DNA from: Triops longicaudatus
Lineage: Eukaryota; Arthropoda; Branchiopoda; Notostraca; Triopsidae
DNA length: 64,000 bases
Direction: 5' to 3'
Assembly: GCA_022885665.1 (NCBI GenBank)
Contig: JAGQDJ010000047.1
Coordinates: 310,001-374,000 of the forward strand
A model generated the notes under the pieces. That model saw nothing but the letters and a program-made list of their open reading frames with translations. It had not been told where the DNA came from and did no database searches. The translations under genes were made by a program, and so were the position numbers. Of the stretch, positions 1 through 11,264 are shown piece after piece (positions within the stretch are counted from its first letter, which is position 1; each line of letters begins with the position of its first letter).

Positions 1-976
1 TAGCAAGTGGTATATGTTAAACCAAGGGGCACACAGCCCTAGAGAAAAAAAGAAGGAAAAGCGAAAAAAAAAAATTAGTAGAAGCAGATTCAGAAAATAA
101 ATTTTTCGAGCATGTTATTAAAGTTATTTTTTCAAAAATTAAAATCTGTACGTTATGGTACTTACAGAAATAGTGAAAGTCGTGGAGCCAGACGTAGAGG
201 TCGAGTAGGTGGAGAGCACGAGTGTCGACGTAGTCTAAAAAGTAGCGAATGAGATCAGAAGTATTGTTGTAGATCTTTTATACATCCATATTTTAATTCT
301 ATGAGGAGCCTCAAAAAGAAGCTTTTCTTACCGTATAATAAATAGTGATGCCGAAAGCAGCGCGAGCCAAACTGTTATCCAAAGCAGTTACATCGTCGCT
401 GGCAGAGCTCAAAATTTCCGTTTCATCGTGGATAGCTGGGGCAGCGGGAGCGGCGGTGGCTTCAACGCTGGGATACATAGGAACAGAAATTACTTTTAGC
501 TCATAAATTTAAGTATGATACTTGATTAGTTTGGAAACGGGTAATGTTTACAAGAATAGTTTCGGGCGTATATTGATTTACTCGGAAATACTAGTTATCA
601 AGAATTTACTTACAACTGCGCTTGGGTAGGCTGAATAAAGTCCGATTCGACTACCTTTCCGTTGTCCAAAATGAAGGGTTGTTCTTCCAAGCCGCGACGG
701 CGACGGCAAGCAGAGGGAGCAGCGTTTGTTGTGTAGCAAGTGCTAAGATTTGACAGTACCAAGATAAACCAACAGGTAATTAAAAAACTCAGTGTGGAAA
801 CAGTGAACGATAAACAAGCATTACCGCACAACGGTAGTCGGGATGGTGGTAGTTGAAAGAACTATGGAAGTGGAAGTCCTCGTGACGGCTAGGAAGCGGT
901 TGGCGGCTTCGGGCACATCAGGCTCAGCGAGAACCACTGCCGAGATGGCAGCGAAAGCAAATACGATCTTGAACAT
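1..976 (-). CDS. Secreted Cys-pair family, copy 1 (edge-truncated by 1 base)
   Basis: I do not recognise a named family. Exons on the minus strand: 825-976, 614-742, 332-467, 166-234 and 1-38; the final stop codon loses its last base at the window edge. The predicted protein is about 174 residues. It has a signal peptide (MFKIVFAFAAISAVVLA), a Thr/Ser-rich segment, CYTTNAAPSAC (C-x9-C) followed at once by RRRR, an acidic linker, AFGITIYYT, a second Thr/Ser segment and the ending CVPLGLTYTTC (C-x9-C). Exon 4 is exactly 69 bases, as in copies 2, 3 and 4. Splice phases are consistent throughout. The tetra-Arg is a plausible furin-type site, so the product may be split into two Cys-pair peptides; that is inference. 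It lies in an array of seven same-strand copies, which may continue to the left. Confidence 0.75.
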
Positions 977-1081
977 AGTAGTGATGAAAAGGTAAGAAGA
1001 ACTGGAGAAAAATAGAACTACTGTTGAGCTCTGCAAAGTCTCGAACGAAACTGATACCAGGGTGTCGTAATCCAAGCAGTA

Positions 1082-1087
1082 CTTATA
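1082..1087 (-). promoter_or_regulatory. TATA-like box of copy 1
   Basis: TATAAG read on the minus strand, about 106 bases upstream of the ATG at 976. All seven members of the array have a TATA-like box at a comparable place, which makes this one credible. Confidence 0.5.
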
Positions 1088-2478
1088 CTCCGGCGTTTGT
1101 GCAGATTTTGACCTTCATAAACGCCATCTCAAGAATTTGAGGACCGGAGGGTCCGAAATTTGCACAAGTTCTTGTCACATGAACACAAACACGTGGTCGT
1201 TTGCTGGCCTGTTCCCATGTCCTCTATTTTGTGTTCCTATGACCCTCTTCACCCCCCTTTTCAAGTACTCCCCGAACTCTTATTATGCATTGCTTGCGCT
1301 ATGTGAAGGGTGTTGACCTAACTAAAGGGAACCTCCTGTACCCTAGATCCGACATAACCGTAAGAACCTTTCAGTGCTGCTGCAGGTAGTTATACACTGC
1401 AGCCGTCTGTGGGACTTCCTGGTGGGCGAAGATTTAAGAGCGGAGTACTAGTTGGAAGAAAAATGAAAACTGATGTTCGTAGGACTCAGTTGAATGTTCT
1501 GGATACGATGTATGAAACGGTATAAATTCTGCTTGCGGTGTCATAAAATTAATACTATTAAATTTAGTGACTACCTTTGAGTACTCATGAGCATAAAATC
1601 TTCAGTTCGTATATTAGGTTTTCTTCGCACGGATCGCACGGTGTTACTTGGGGTTTTGCCCTTTTTTCTCATTTTCATTTATCTTAGGGTTTTGTGACCT
1701 CGCCATGCATTAGTTCATTTACTTCAAGCAGATTCCTCCCTGAGGGTGCGTTTTATGGTTTTGTTTTGACTAGCTTTCGGAGGACATGTTTACTTGTAGT
1801 TTTTGACCTTCTTTTCAGCCAGGGTGACAGGTATAGAAGCAATCATGTTCACCAAGCTCATGAATAGCTTTGCTAGGTCTGCGTTTCCCTGGCATCTTAA
1901 TCCGAGTTACTGAGCAAAAATATAACGGGTTACTCCGTTATTTATGCGCAGTAGTACGTATTTATTTAATTCAGGCTGTATTTGGCTGCTCATGTATCGT
2001 AAAAACGTGTTACCCGTGAAAATAGCACGGCAATTCGCGATAAATTGAGTTAAGATGGCAGTGGAAACGTAGCCTAGAAATATCATGTTAATAGATAGTC
2101 GTTGCATCTTGTATGAAATAGACGATAAACGAAAATCAGTTTAAAAAATGTCATAATATATGAATTCCTTGAGTAGAATATTCCAAATAGAGTACTTGAG
2201 TTAGACTTGAAAACTCCTTTTTGACTCGCTGGTTTAAGTTCCAAAATTCAGTCTGAATTTTTCGTCTTAAGCTATTGTTATATTATTGTTTATTTTTTAA
2301 AAGAAATTCGTTTATTTTTGCATTAAAAGATATTTTAAAAAAATCCACTTTATTTCAGTAGCCTTTAGCCTTACATTTCTTGCCATTTTTATTTGTTTCA
2401 TTCTTTTATTTTCTCCTTTTGCTACAGTGTGACCATTTTGAATATTTATTTTAAAAAAAATATTTACTAAGTTTTTAG
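1088..2478. other. Non-coding stretch, nothing recognised
   Basis: No convincing exon, repeat or RNA gene was seen. The last 250 bases are strongly AT-rich and run into the acceptor of the COG7 fragment. Confidence 0.4.
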
Positions 2479-3003
2479 GTGAGCTATTGCCCCAGATGGA
2501 CGGTTTAGAGACCACCTTGGCTGCGAGTTGTCAGCAAAGTTTTTGTAAACTGTTTCATGATAATTTGCAGCCGTTCCAAGACTTTTTACGTTTACTTTCG
2601 GACGAGTAAAACATGTCTAACTTGAAACTGTACCTGGAGCAAGCAAATCAAGGTAAATTTATGTCTAACATTGTGTTAAAATCCTTTATCTTCTTAATCA
2701 AATGCGGTGGAAAGAATAGGAAAAATTTTGAAACATAATGAAAGGAATTAGAGTAAGTCGTTAAATAATGTTCTGTATTTTAGGTTAAAATTACTGCGAG
2801 AGATCGATGAGCAAGCCGGTACTCTGACAACCGAAGCTCAGAAAACAACGTACAACGATTTGTTCGAGCTAATCCAGGCACAGTTGCAGCTCTTGAGCGC
2901 CATTGACTGGAAAACTGCACCTGGATCGAGTTTGACCTCAGCTTTGCCGTCGTTTAGCCTTTCGCCGCAAGAATACGTCACCCAAATCTTGTGGAATTCC
3001 TAA
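2479..3003 (+). pseudogene. COG7: COG7 fragment (two exons of the C-terminal third)
   Basis: Two plus-strand exons, 2479-2605 and 2784-3003, join in frame (GA+G) across a GT..AG intron. The first reads GELLPQMDG then LETTLAASC. The second contains YNDLFELIQAQLQLLSAID and LPSFSLSPQEYVTQI, which aligns with the COG7 segment LPAFSLTPLEYISNI. COG7 is a subunit of the conserved oligomeric Golgi tethering complex and is usually about 770 residues. Here only about 115 residues remain, no earlier exon was found, and the frame runs into a stop four codons after EYVTQI, where the family continues with GQY. The piece between the two exons is also shorter than in human COG7, so an exon may be missing. 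I read it as a truncated duplicate. An ATG at 2613 between the exons opens a 13-residue frame that does not fit the downstream phase. Confidence 0.7.
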
Positions 3004-3566
3004 CCCCATTTACTTATTTTAATTTTCATGCACTTTAATTCCCATATATTATTCCCACATATGATTTTTGTTTGTGTAAAGAAGTCGCACGATTATATTT
3101 GAATATTAAAAGCACTTGGTGAGTTGAAGAGCTGTTAAAGGCATGGGCGAATTTGTACAATGTTAGTAAGCATTTTTTGCGTAAAAATAAATTTTTATCA
3201 CACAAAATCCAGCATTTATTATTCTTAAATAAGTGGAAAACGAAGCTCCGCCCTCCAGAAATGATGAGCTCTGTCCGCGTAAAACAAGGATTTTTCTTAT
3301 AATTTTAAAGCCACGGATGTCCCCGAATATCCTGGCTTACTATTGGTCCTGGAGTTTTGTCGTCCTATTTTGCATACCACCAATGTGTGAACAAAGGGGT
3401 AATAAGGGAACTTTAATTATTGCATTACCTTCACGGCAACGTTTCAGGCTTGAATCCATGCGCACCAGAAAGATGTTCACTGGCAAAATCAATATACAAA
3501 AGACTTCGTATGAAAACGATGTTACAAAAATTTGGCACATCTCATCGAGTTCGGTATGTGGGTGAC

Positions 3567-4211
3567 CATGCCAACCTAAACGGTATTCAAGTATGGGCAA
3601 AAGTGTCCATCATCATCGTGTGCTCCAATTAACCGAATGTTTGAAATAGGCAAATTAGGTTATGGATATTATTCCTCTCCACACGAGGATTCCAGATCTG
3701 TAAGAATTATTGCGCTAGCCCTTCAAATAAGCGAGAAAACTGGGCTTGAATATGAAATTATGCCCTGAGGGCGTCTCAGAAGCCAAAAATTTTTAAATCC
3801 CATAAGGAATAACATGGGAAAAAGTGCGATGCACGATGCCAGCATCATGCTTTCCGAAGCGTCGTTTACCTTTTCCTATCCCTTTTCCTGCTTCCCATGC
3901 TGTTTCCAATGGTACTCTTGACAATTCCATTATATTGGGATATACCAGGTATCACAGGGAAGTTGGTACTTTTTTCCCCAGAAAAACCAAACTTCAGACA
4001 TGGGGATTCGAACCCGCGACCTCACGGACCCGAGTACAGGACTCAGACCGCTCAGCCATTTCGTTCCTTTAAAAATTTTGTTGTTTGAAATAGAAATAAT
4101 ACCGGCGGTTTATTACCAATGCAACTTCTCACAGACAACAACTAGTACTGTTCTTTGATTATTTCTAGACTTCTTTCTGTCAGGAAGTTTTTTCAAAATG
4201 AAATATTATAG
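3567..4211 (-). mobile_element. tRNA-derived SINE-like repeat, copy 1
   Basis: About 645 bases are repeated with clear but imperfect identity at 55783-56430 in the same orientation. On the minus strand the element carries a tRNA-like head: A box TGGCTGAGCGG (4048-4058) and B box GGTTCGAATCC (4004-4014), resembling a tRNA-Leu/Ser-type gene. Shared sequence extends on both sides of the tRNA-like part, so the repeat is longer than a tRNA. No long reading frame is shared by both copies. An RNA polymerase III SINE is the best reading; a composite element is also possible. Confidence 0.65.
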
Positions 4212-4724
4212 TCAGCACTTAAGGTTCAGGCAAATTGTAATATATTACGACTTACAGAACATTTTCACGTTATTCCAATTGATGAATTTGGAATTATAAG
4301 AATCTTATCGCATACAAAGCATGGGGAATCTCCTTGAATGTCGTCTGGAAATTGATACTGAATTTAAAAACTCAAAATAGAACAAAATAATAATAGATTC
4401 ACAACATTATTTCGCATCTCATAGGAAAGAATTTAAATGAGTAAAGCTAGCCAAGAAAAGTATTCTAATTAAATCAGTACATTTCGTACAGCAATTCGGG
4501 TTCAAATGTATGAAAATAACGCTTAGTCGTGCGACACAGCAGCTGTTTACAAGAAGCGAATACGGAAGGATAGGGACTAGAAAATCTGCGACCAAACGTA
4601 GTTAGTTTCACAAAAAAAATGAACCAAAAGGACAATGTATAAAACAGGGTGAATTAATTACTGGAAGACACTAGAAGACACGCCCACAATAGGATTTTGA
4701 GTCTTCTAGAATGCCCACTTCCTT
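4212..4724. other. Non-coding stretch
   Basis: Nothing recognised between the SINE-like repeat and the OGA pseudogene. Confidence 0.35.
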
Positions 4725-5830
4725 TTATATTTCCATAAAGCCTAATTTCCCGTAGAATTCTACGGCTGCCTTGTCCTCTCGTTCCACCTCCACGTAACAT
4801 CCGGCTGAACCTTGATCGATCGAAACACAAAAAAAAAAAAAAATATTATTAACACATATAATACAACATTAAAATACTAAAAGTTAAATAGTAAGAACAG
4901 AAGTAATAAATTTTGTTCTTAAAGCCCTAATAAATACATACCACTATTTAAATTTTAAAAAATAATACTATATCAAATACCAGCAAACAAAAAAATGAGA
5001 AGACGTAAGAGAATACGAGTAATTTCTGAAACAAGTTTTCGAAATGAAAATTAAAATACTTTCGAGAACTGAAATCAATTAAAAAATCTTACCATGCGCC
5101 CTTGAGGCAGCTACTCGCAAGGTACTAGGCGTTTGCCAATGGATTGATCCGCTGTTGAGCTCACCAGGCCTACACTCAACTGTGAATGATGCTGGCTATA
5201 GAAGATTTCAGCTTTTGTCGATCTTTCTGCAAACTCTCCACGAATTCCTAAAGAAAACGGAAGTTTTCACTCCGTAATTTTTTTTAAGTAGAATGTCGAA
5301 AAGTACCTTTACGAACTCATCTTGCGTTACTGAAGCATATTTCCTCTCCAGTTCGGGAACCCATGCTACTTAGCACCGCTGGTGAAACTGTTTTGCATTT
5401 GCAGCGTATACGGTATACACAACAATTCCGCTATCATATTCTGCTACAAAACACGGTTCGGTCGACAATGCCAAGAAAGCGCCCAGAAGCCTACTAATAC
5501 AAATACTAATTTATTATGAAAATTAACTACTTTATCTATTAATCTACTCTAATATTTAGTAAATTAATAAAAAACATTTACTTATCAATATTTATAGTCG
5601 AAGATAATGAAGCCTACCTATGTTAAGTGGTAATTACATACAATATTCAAGTTAAAATTGTCGAAGTCGAAAGCTTACTTGTCTCCTAAGAGCTGAAGGT
5701 ATTTCTCCAACAAACTCGTTGCAATTTTGCTGCTGAAAACAAATGCGATCAACCAGGCTTTCGTGAGTGTCGAGTACGAATAGATGGTACACATTTGTCG
5801 GGATGGATGACTCAGTGTAATTTATACTAT
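4725..5830 (-). pseudogene. OGA: O-GlcNAcase (OGA) C-terminal pseudogene
   Basis: On the minus strand, exon-like blocks 5679-about 5830, 5307-5490, 5093-5247 and 4725-4804 keep canonical splice sites. They encode pieces of the C-terminal acetyltransferase-like domain of protein O-GlcNAcase. LLGDK then LLGAFLALSTEPCFVAEYDSG matches family [37 protein letters not shown] matches SWIPFMQEKY; DKAAVEFYGKLGFMEI matches DKRILEFYSKLGCFEI. The frame is broken. There is an in-frame TAA at 5370-5372, right after FHQRC. Block 5679-5830 and block 5093-5247 each need a frame change to keep the similarity. The last block ends in a stop about 16 residues before the family C-terminus. The glycoside hydrolase half was not found. 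Retained introns point to a duplicated, unprocessed copy. Confidence 0.65.
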
Positions 5831-6346
5831 TACCACTTGTCGGGTAAAAATAGCACAGAGTGAAGGAAGTCGCGTAAATCGAAGGATGTAAGTAAATATA
5901 CGCCAGATACCTTTCCTGTGAACAAAATGAGAGAGAGGAGTTGTAAATTACTTTCATAAAATAAGCCTCGACACAGTAATTTACTACCTACATTGGGAAA
6001 AAATCCTACCAGACACTACTCGGAAGCAATTATATCAATCAGTCGAAAAATAAGTTAAGTGGGACGAAAATCACACAAAACGACTGAGATTAAGGAACAG
6101 AGAGAAGTCACGTAAAGAGGTAAAACTAAGTTAACTATTTATTAGTTGAGTTAATGATTTATTTAAGTTAATATGTTAGAGCTATTCTGGGAGTTATGCT
6201 TGGCAAAGTTTTTGAAAACAAACTGAGAGGTATTAGCAAAACTATGGGAGTTAAGGGTACCACCTATGGAGTTAAGGAACTGACATGCATAACGTGGGTC
6301 AGAAGCCATTGTTTTTAAACAATGGTCAATAAATTCAAGAACTTAC

Positions 6347-6749
6347 GGTATTTGCGTCCACCCAGGTTCTGGGTCACTTGTACCTCGTAAGCTGTTAACA
6401 AGATTTGGCCACTTGCTTGACCAATTGCCACCAAACCTTCGGAATCAGGAACAAACACGCCACACATTTTGTACAAATTTCGGTATAGTACCGATAACGT
6501 TATCTCATGTCATTTTTGACAACTCAAATCCTACAACAAACAAAAAAATCGTCAGCAATTCCGCGTAATTAAGAAAGGATTTAAGTATCTGAATGGAATG
6601 GGTATTCGTACCTACCTCGCAGTTTGTTGTTTTGGACTGTATTCCTGTTGATTTCTTCGATACGGAAAAAAACTGACTTCTTCACACCACATCACGAATT
6701 TGTCTTTCGATGAGCTGGCCCACAGTTCCTCAACTTTAAAGGCTGTCAT
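6347..6749 (-). pseudogene. MIOS: MIOS-like (GATOR2) N-terminal fragment
   Basis: Minus strand. Exon 1 (6616-6749) reads MTAFKVEELWASSSKDKF and resembles the MIOS start, where ILWAPHHVDRFVVCD is found. Exon 2 (6347-6503 or 6347-6530) contains LYKMCGVFVPDSEGLVAIGQ followed by ASGQILLTAYE, matching MIOS ECLLAVGQANGRVVLTSL. The two parts cannot be joined in frame: exon 1 ends in phase 2, and the plausible acceptors at 6530 or 6503 lead to TGA or TAA. No third exon was found. MIOS is a WD40 subunit of the GATOR2 amino-acid sensing complex. The similarity is short, so the family name is tentative, but two aligned patches in the right order support it. Confidence 0.5.
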
Positions 6750-7196
6750 GGCTTACAACTGAGGCTTACCGATAAAACGGACTATATTGTTTGACGCGCA
6801 CACAAGATGTTTTGTTTACCAAGCCGAACCTAAGCGTTGCGTCCCACCTAGCGGCGACAATGCTAAATTGACGCCATGTCCAAATCCGTTGTGCTCTTAG
6901 GGTTTGGGTTGAAACGGCAAGCCCGGATACCAAAACTCGGATACCAGAATAAAACGTCACCGTACGTGATTCCTAATCTCTATTCACCCTCTGCCTATGA
7001 AAGACTGTGGATTTTGTGCGAAACATTGCACAAGGGAAGAAATGCTACAGAGTTCGTAGACTACAAATGAGTTTTAACTCTTGTATGCAATAATTGAAGA
7101 AATGTATTCATCAGATCAAAGAAATCGAAAATTTACTTTTAATAGTCCTAGTAAAATGTGAGGTGCTTTCAAGTAATAAATATGTATTTTAGACAT

Positions 7197-7386
7197 ACAC
7201 ATTGTTTGCACAATTTGTAGCCTTCAATAATTTAGTAGCCCAGGCTTGTTTCCAGTGGAGGTGGTGAAGGATGAGGAATGAAACGAAATTACTCTCAAAG
7301 GTGCGTCCCCGACATCTTCGGTATCAAGACTCTTGCGTAAGGTCGGTTGGGCACGGCGAAAAACTCCAATTATCAGGTGTACATGG
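7197..7386 (-). other. Exon-like open frame, unidentified
   Basis: Minus strand. An acceptor-like CAG precedes about 55 codons reading HVHLIIGVFRRAQPTL then RKSLDTEDVGDAPLRV and ending KPGLLNY-stop. Composition looks protein-like, but I cannot name it and no partner exon was found. It may be another gene fragment like its neighbours, or chance. Confidence 0.25.
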
Positions 7387-8503
7387 CTGTAAACAGTAAG
7401 ACATGTTTTTAGTACTAATCAATACAATTTAAAAATATTATTTTCATATACACTAATAAATGATATTGTTAGATTACATGGGTTTTCAGTTACCTTAAGT
7501 TTCCTTCCATATGTTTTCTCATCTAATTTAAAACAAAACTACACAATTGACTGGTAGCCACATGGCCGTATATCGCCATCATTTTCTATTACTGAAAACG
7601 CTATCAGAAATTAATTTTCGACGTATCCATGACATATCTTTACAGCCATGCGAAAACGCTTGTTAAAAATGCGAATATGCGCAATATAAGACCAAATGTG
7701 TCGACGGTTAACACCTGAAATACACGCTAGTTGTATAGTCTTAACCAAATTACGGCGAGAAAAGGCGAATGCGCCCCATTTAAGTCCAAAAAATGGACCG
7801 ATACATAAGGATCCGCTGAGGTTCTCCTCGTTTTTATTTGTGCTTTTTTTTTGGACGAAGTGAAGGGTCCAAATACATTAGTTATGACTTTATTGAATTT
7901 GGTTAGGACTACTCAAGTGTTCTGCGATAGCATTTCACGCCATCTAGAGGGCATACTTATGACCATGCTTGGGATCCGGAAATAAAAATTCCGACTTTTT
8001 TTTTTTTTTTTTTTCTTGTCAGGATGATTGAGTTGGTAATTGTGCATTTCGATCTGTTTTACACTGACAAAAAAGTGCTGAAAAGGTACGATAAAACGTT
8101 ATTGGATCCCTGAAATGGCGAAGCCTTGTTATATAAAGAAAGCGTTTTGGACAGTCAATAGATTCGTAAAACTTCAACACGTTTCACCAAATTCAAGCTT
8201 CGTTACCAAATTACTAGAATGATGTTCTGGAAAATTTAATGAAAAGTTTCAAGCTTCTTACTGTGCGACTTTTTAAAAACACTGGAACAGCTTTTTCAAC
8301 TTTCAGAGGAGAAGTTCTAGACATTCAGAGTAAGGGTAAAATCACATTTACGTAACGTGTAATAACTCAGTGCTTCCAAACCCTAAATTCTACCTGGATT
8401 ATTTTCAAACTTTTCAGTTTGCAGAGCAGTTTGGGTTTCATGCACCTCTGTGGTGTTATTATTATTCCATTACGAAACCAGGTGTGCTAAAAGTCTTCGA
8501 AGT
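7387..8503. other. Non-coding stretch with a poly-T run
   Basis: Contains a homopolymer T run near 7997-8014. No gene, RNA or repeat unit recognised. Confidence 0.35.
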
Positions 8504-10133
8504 TTAAAAATGGTTAGACCTTCTCACGGAGTCCCCAGAAGGCATCCGCGGCACTGAGTTCGGGAGCCGCTGCTCCACGGCCACGTAAGTGTCCGTATAT
8601 GAATAGCGGAAACCTTTCTATAATGAAGGAGCTTTTTAAGCACTAATTACTAAAGCATACTTACGCTAACGAAGAATACAACGTATCGGGAATAACTTGT
8701 ACTGAACGAAGAAAAGACGAGGGTGGAAGTTGTCTGTAACGAATAATAATCCGAAATATTATTTGCGGAAATTCTTTGTAAGACTTTTTTGTACTGTCGT
8801 TATCATGCAGCGTACCGTAGTGCGAATAGTGAGGCGGAATTTCAGCCAACGCCCGAGTCTGTTATTTAGCCGAGCATCGTCTTCTTCCGTAGAACTCTGA
8901 ATATTTGCCAAGTTGACAAAGGGAATTCTCTGCTTTTCTTCAATGGCCTCAAGAAATGGGGCAGCAGTAGCTTGGACCCTGCAAGTGTGATGTAAAGTGG
9001 ATGCGAATAATTCGAAATCAACGAGCACAGACTAAAGTTATTAACGATTCGTCAAAGTTGCCGCCATCGGAAAAGTTGGACTCATAAGCGGTATTATGGG
9101 AATTCAGGAGTCGGACCGAAACTAACTAATGTTTTCTGTGTCAAACCTACAGTAATATTGAAGACTGATATTCCAGGTTTCGGAAATTCGACACACTCGG
9201 AATTAAAGATTTATCAGCAATGTTCTCTTGCCATAAAAATTCACTCATAGACGAATGTGATATGTAATAACACTTTTGTTATAATTTGAATTAAAACATG
9301 TTTGTCGTTATGGCCTAAGATGGACTTGTACTTATTTATTTTTTATTTAAGTATTTTGTTTGCATTGAAAAATGATATAGGAAAACGCTAAGACCCCGTT
9401 ATCCATTGCTTAAGTGATTTTAAAGTTAGATATACATCGAGGACGTACTAAAAGACATCAGTTTAATGGGTGACAGCAAAATTCGACAAATTTAGCGGCT
9501 TTTTTACAGTAAAGTTCCAATTCTCAGCTCACGAATAATATTGTTATCCCTAGCTGGTCCCTGAAAACTAACGTTTTATTCGCTATCGTGCATAAGCAAC
9601 AAAAATTGTTCCATGAAAGAAATAAGTAAAAAGCTAAAAGTACATAAATAAGGATTAACAATGTCGCCAAAAAGAAAATAATCAGTCATAGAAAAATCGT
9701 AGAAAGGGTACGAAATCCGTGCAATACATACTAAAACAATTTTGTTAGGATAAAGATGAAGAGGTGTTTCTTACTGTTCCGGCTTCGATGGCTCAATTTC
9801 AGATAGCTTAAGAATTCTCCCATCTTCAAGGAGAATATTTGGTTCTTCGCGCAGTAAACGAGCGCGGTTTCCGGAGTAGCAATTGGTCAAGTCCCAGCTT
9901 GATGTATAGCACGTGCTGAAGTTAAACATTTCGTTAAAAAGACATCAATTTAAATGGGACAGACTGGCACAATACCTGCGAGTTACAACTGTCACTGTCG
10001 TAGTACTTAAAGCTAAAGCAGTGTAAGTTTCAGACACGGGGAGGAATGGGTAAGGCAAGAGCCTCTTACTGAACGAAATTTTTGCGTGCACACATGCTAA
10101 AACGATTGAGCAAACCAGCACCGCCTTATACAT
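8504..10133 (-). CDS. Secreted Cys-pair family, copy 2 (diverged)
   Basis: Minus-strand exons: 9976-10133, 9775-9915, 8816-8978, 8665-8733 and a tentative last exon 8504-8617, giving about 214 residues. Signal peptide MYKAVLVCSIVLACVHA, then a Thr-rich stretch and CYTSSWDLTNC (C-x9-C). The usual RRRR is replaced by RARLLR, still R-x-x-R-like. Exon 3 starts VQATAAP as in the siblings and has NIQSSTEEDD; exon 4 is 69 bases, TTSTLVFSSFSTSYS. The last exon is uncertain: the chosen one lacks the second Cys pair, and an alternative acceptor near 8450 would give RCMKPKLLC instead. The frame is intact otherwise. Function unknown; secretion is inferred from the signal peptide. Confidence 0.6.
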
Positions 10134-10216
10134 TTTTGTGACAAATGTCGGAAATAACAAGTTACGTTCACTACTTCATCAAGCCTTCTGTACTGCAAAG
10201 TAAAGAAGTTTCTGTA

Positions 10217-10222
10217 CTTATA
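10217..10222 (-). promoter_or_regulatory. TATA-like box of copy 2
   Basis: TATAAG on the minus strand about 84 bases upstream of the ATG at 10133, in the same position as in the other family members. Confidence 0.5.
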
Positions 10223-11264
10223 AAGTTTCCGAAGAACCCTTCGGCAATGACGTTTCATTAATTGTACTTGCAGAAAGAGACCTGACAATAACGAAACGCT
10301 TTCGGACGTCATGGTCAATCTGAGTGCTTTTGTCTAGGAAAACTGTGTCAGGAAAAAAATCACGATGAATGATTAGTCATACTTGGAGCATTGTACGTCC
10401 GTTTACCGTTTCTCACGAAGTTTAAATAATGAAGGGAGAAGTGAAAAATATGGTTGATTTTTACCATACGTACGAAGTTTTTCAACCGTATCTTCTGTAG
10501 CCTTTACCGTTATAGCGTACAAAGCGGTTCATTTAGGACATTCTACTATATACGGACGGAAGACCCATATTTACACCACTGTATACTGTTCCCTCACCCC
10601 GCTCGCTCGGGGACCTCTTTTGAAAAGCACCTGTAAGATGACTGGACTTGTGAGATATCCATCATTAAAGAATGGTCGGTTATAATTGACAGGTTGTCCT
10701 ATTGAACTTTTATTCGTGTCTCCAAATAGGAGGGCAAGATTGTGTGTTCTGGTATGAGCCATTTTGGTAAAGCTACTTTCATCATTGAGTGTATGCAACA
10801 TATAGTAACTTAACCCTTTTTTGTCACATTTTTCCAGATCAAAGCAAGCTTATATTTCATTCGAATTAAAAAGATTTTTTAGTAAAAAATTCGCTTCGTT
10901 TAGCCAATGCTGGCGCATTGAAGTAAAAATTAGCGAAGCAATATTTTGGAACATGTAAAACTAAGCTTTCAGTCCTTCACTATCTAACCTGATTGAGTAG
11001 TCCCCAAAATTCGGCATTTGAGCTTCAGCTCTAAACGAAACAAAGCGCTAAGCCAACCCAAGCCCCCTATCCACGGTTTCAATATTCGCAAACAAAATGT
11101 AAGTATTTGAAAAGATCGCTTTATTCGCGGCCAAAAGATTATCAGCGAACTTGCGAAATGTCTTTTTCAACACACCCAGAAATCGTTTTCCACGTTGTGA
11201 AACGTAATCATGGTACGACTATCATTTGGGGCATATTTTGTTTTATTTTTTATGTTATTTTTAT
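10223..11264. other. Non-coding stretch
   Basis: No gene recognised; short open frames here have no family resemblance. Confidence 0.35.

Noticed and set aside
2613..2652. A small gene starting MSNLKLYLEQANQ spliced to the COG7-like exon
   Set aside because: Joining at 2652 to 2784 gives an immediate TAA. The exon ending at 2605 fits the phase and the protein similarity instead.
3990..4075. A genuine tRNA gene on the minus strand
   Set aside because: A and B boxes are present, but the acceptor stem does not close and the second copy at 56222-56290 has a different, weaker cloverleaf. The flanks are repeated too, so a SINE-like element fits better.
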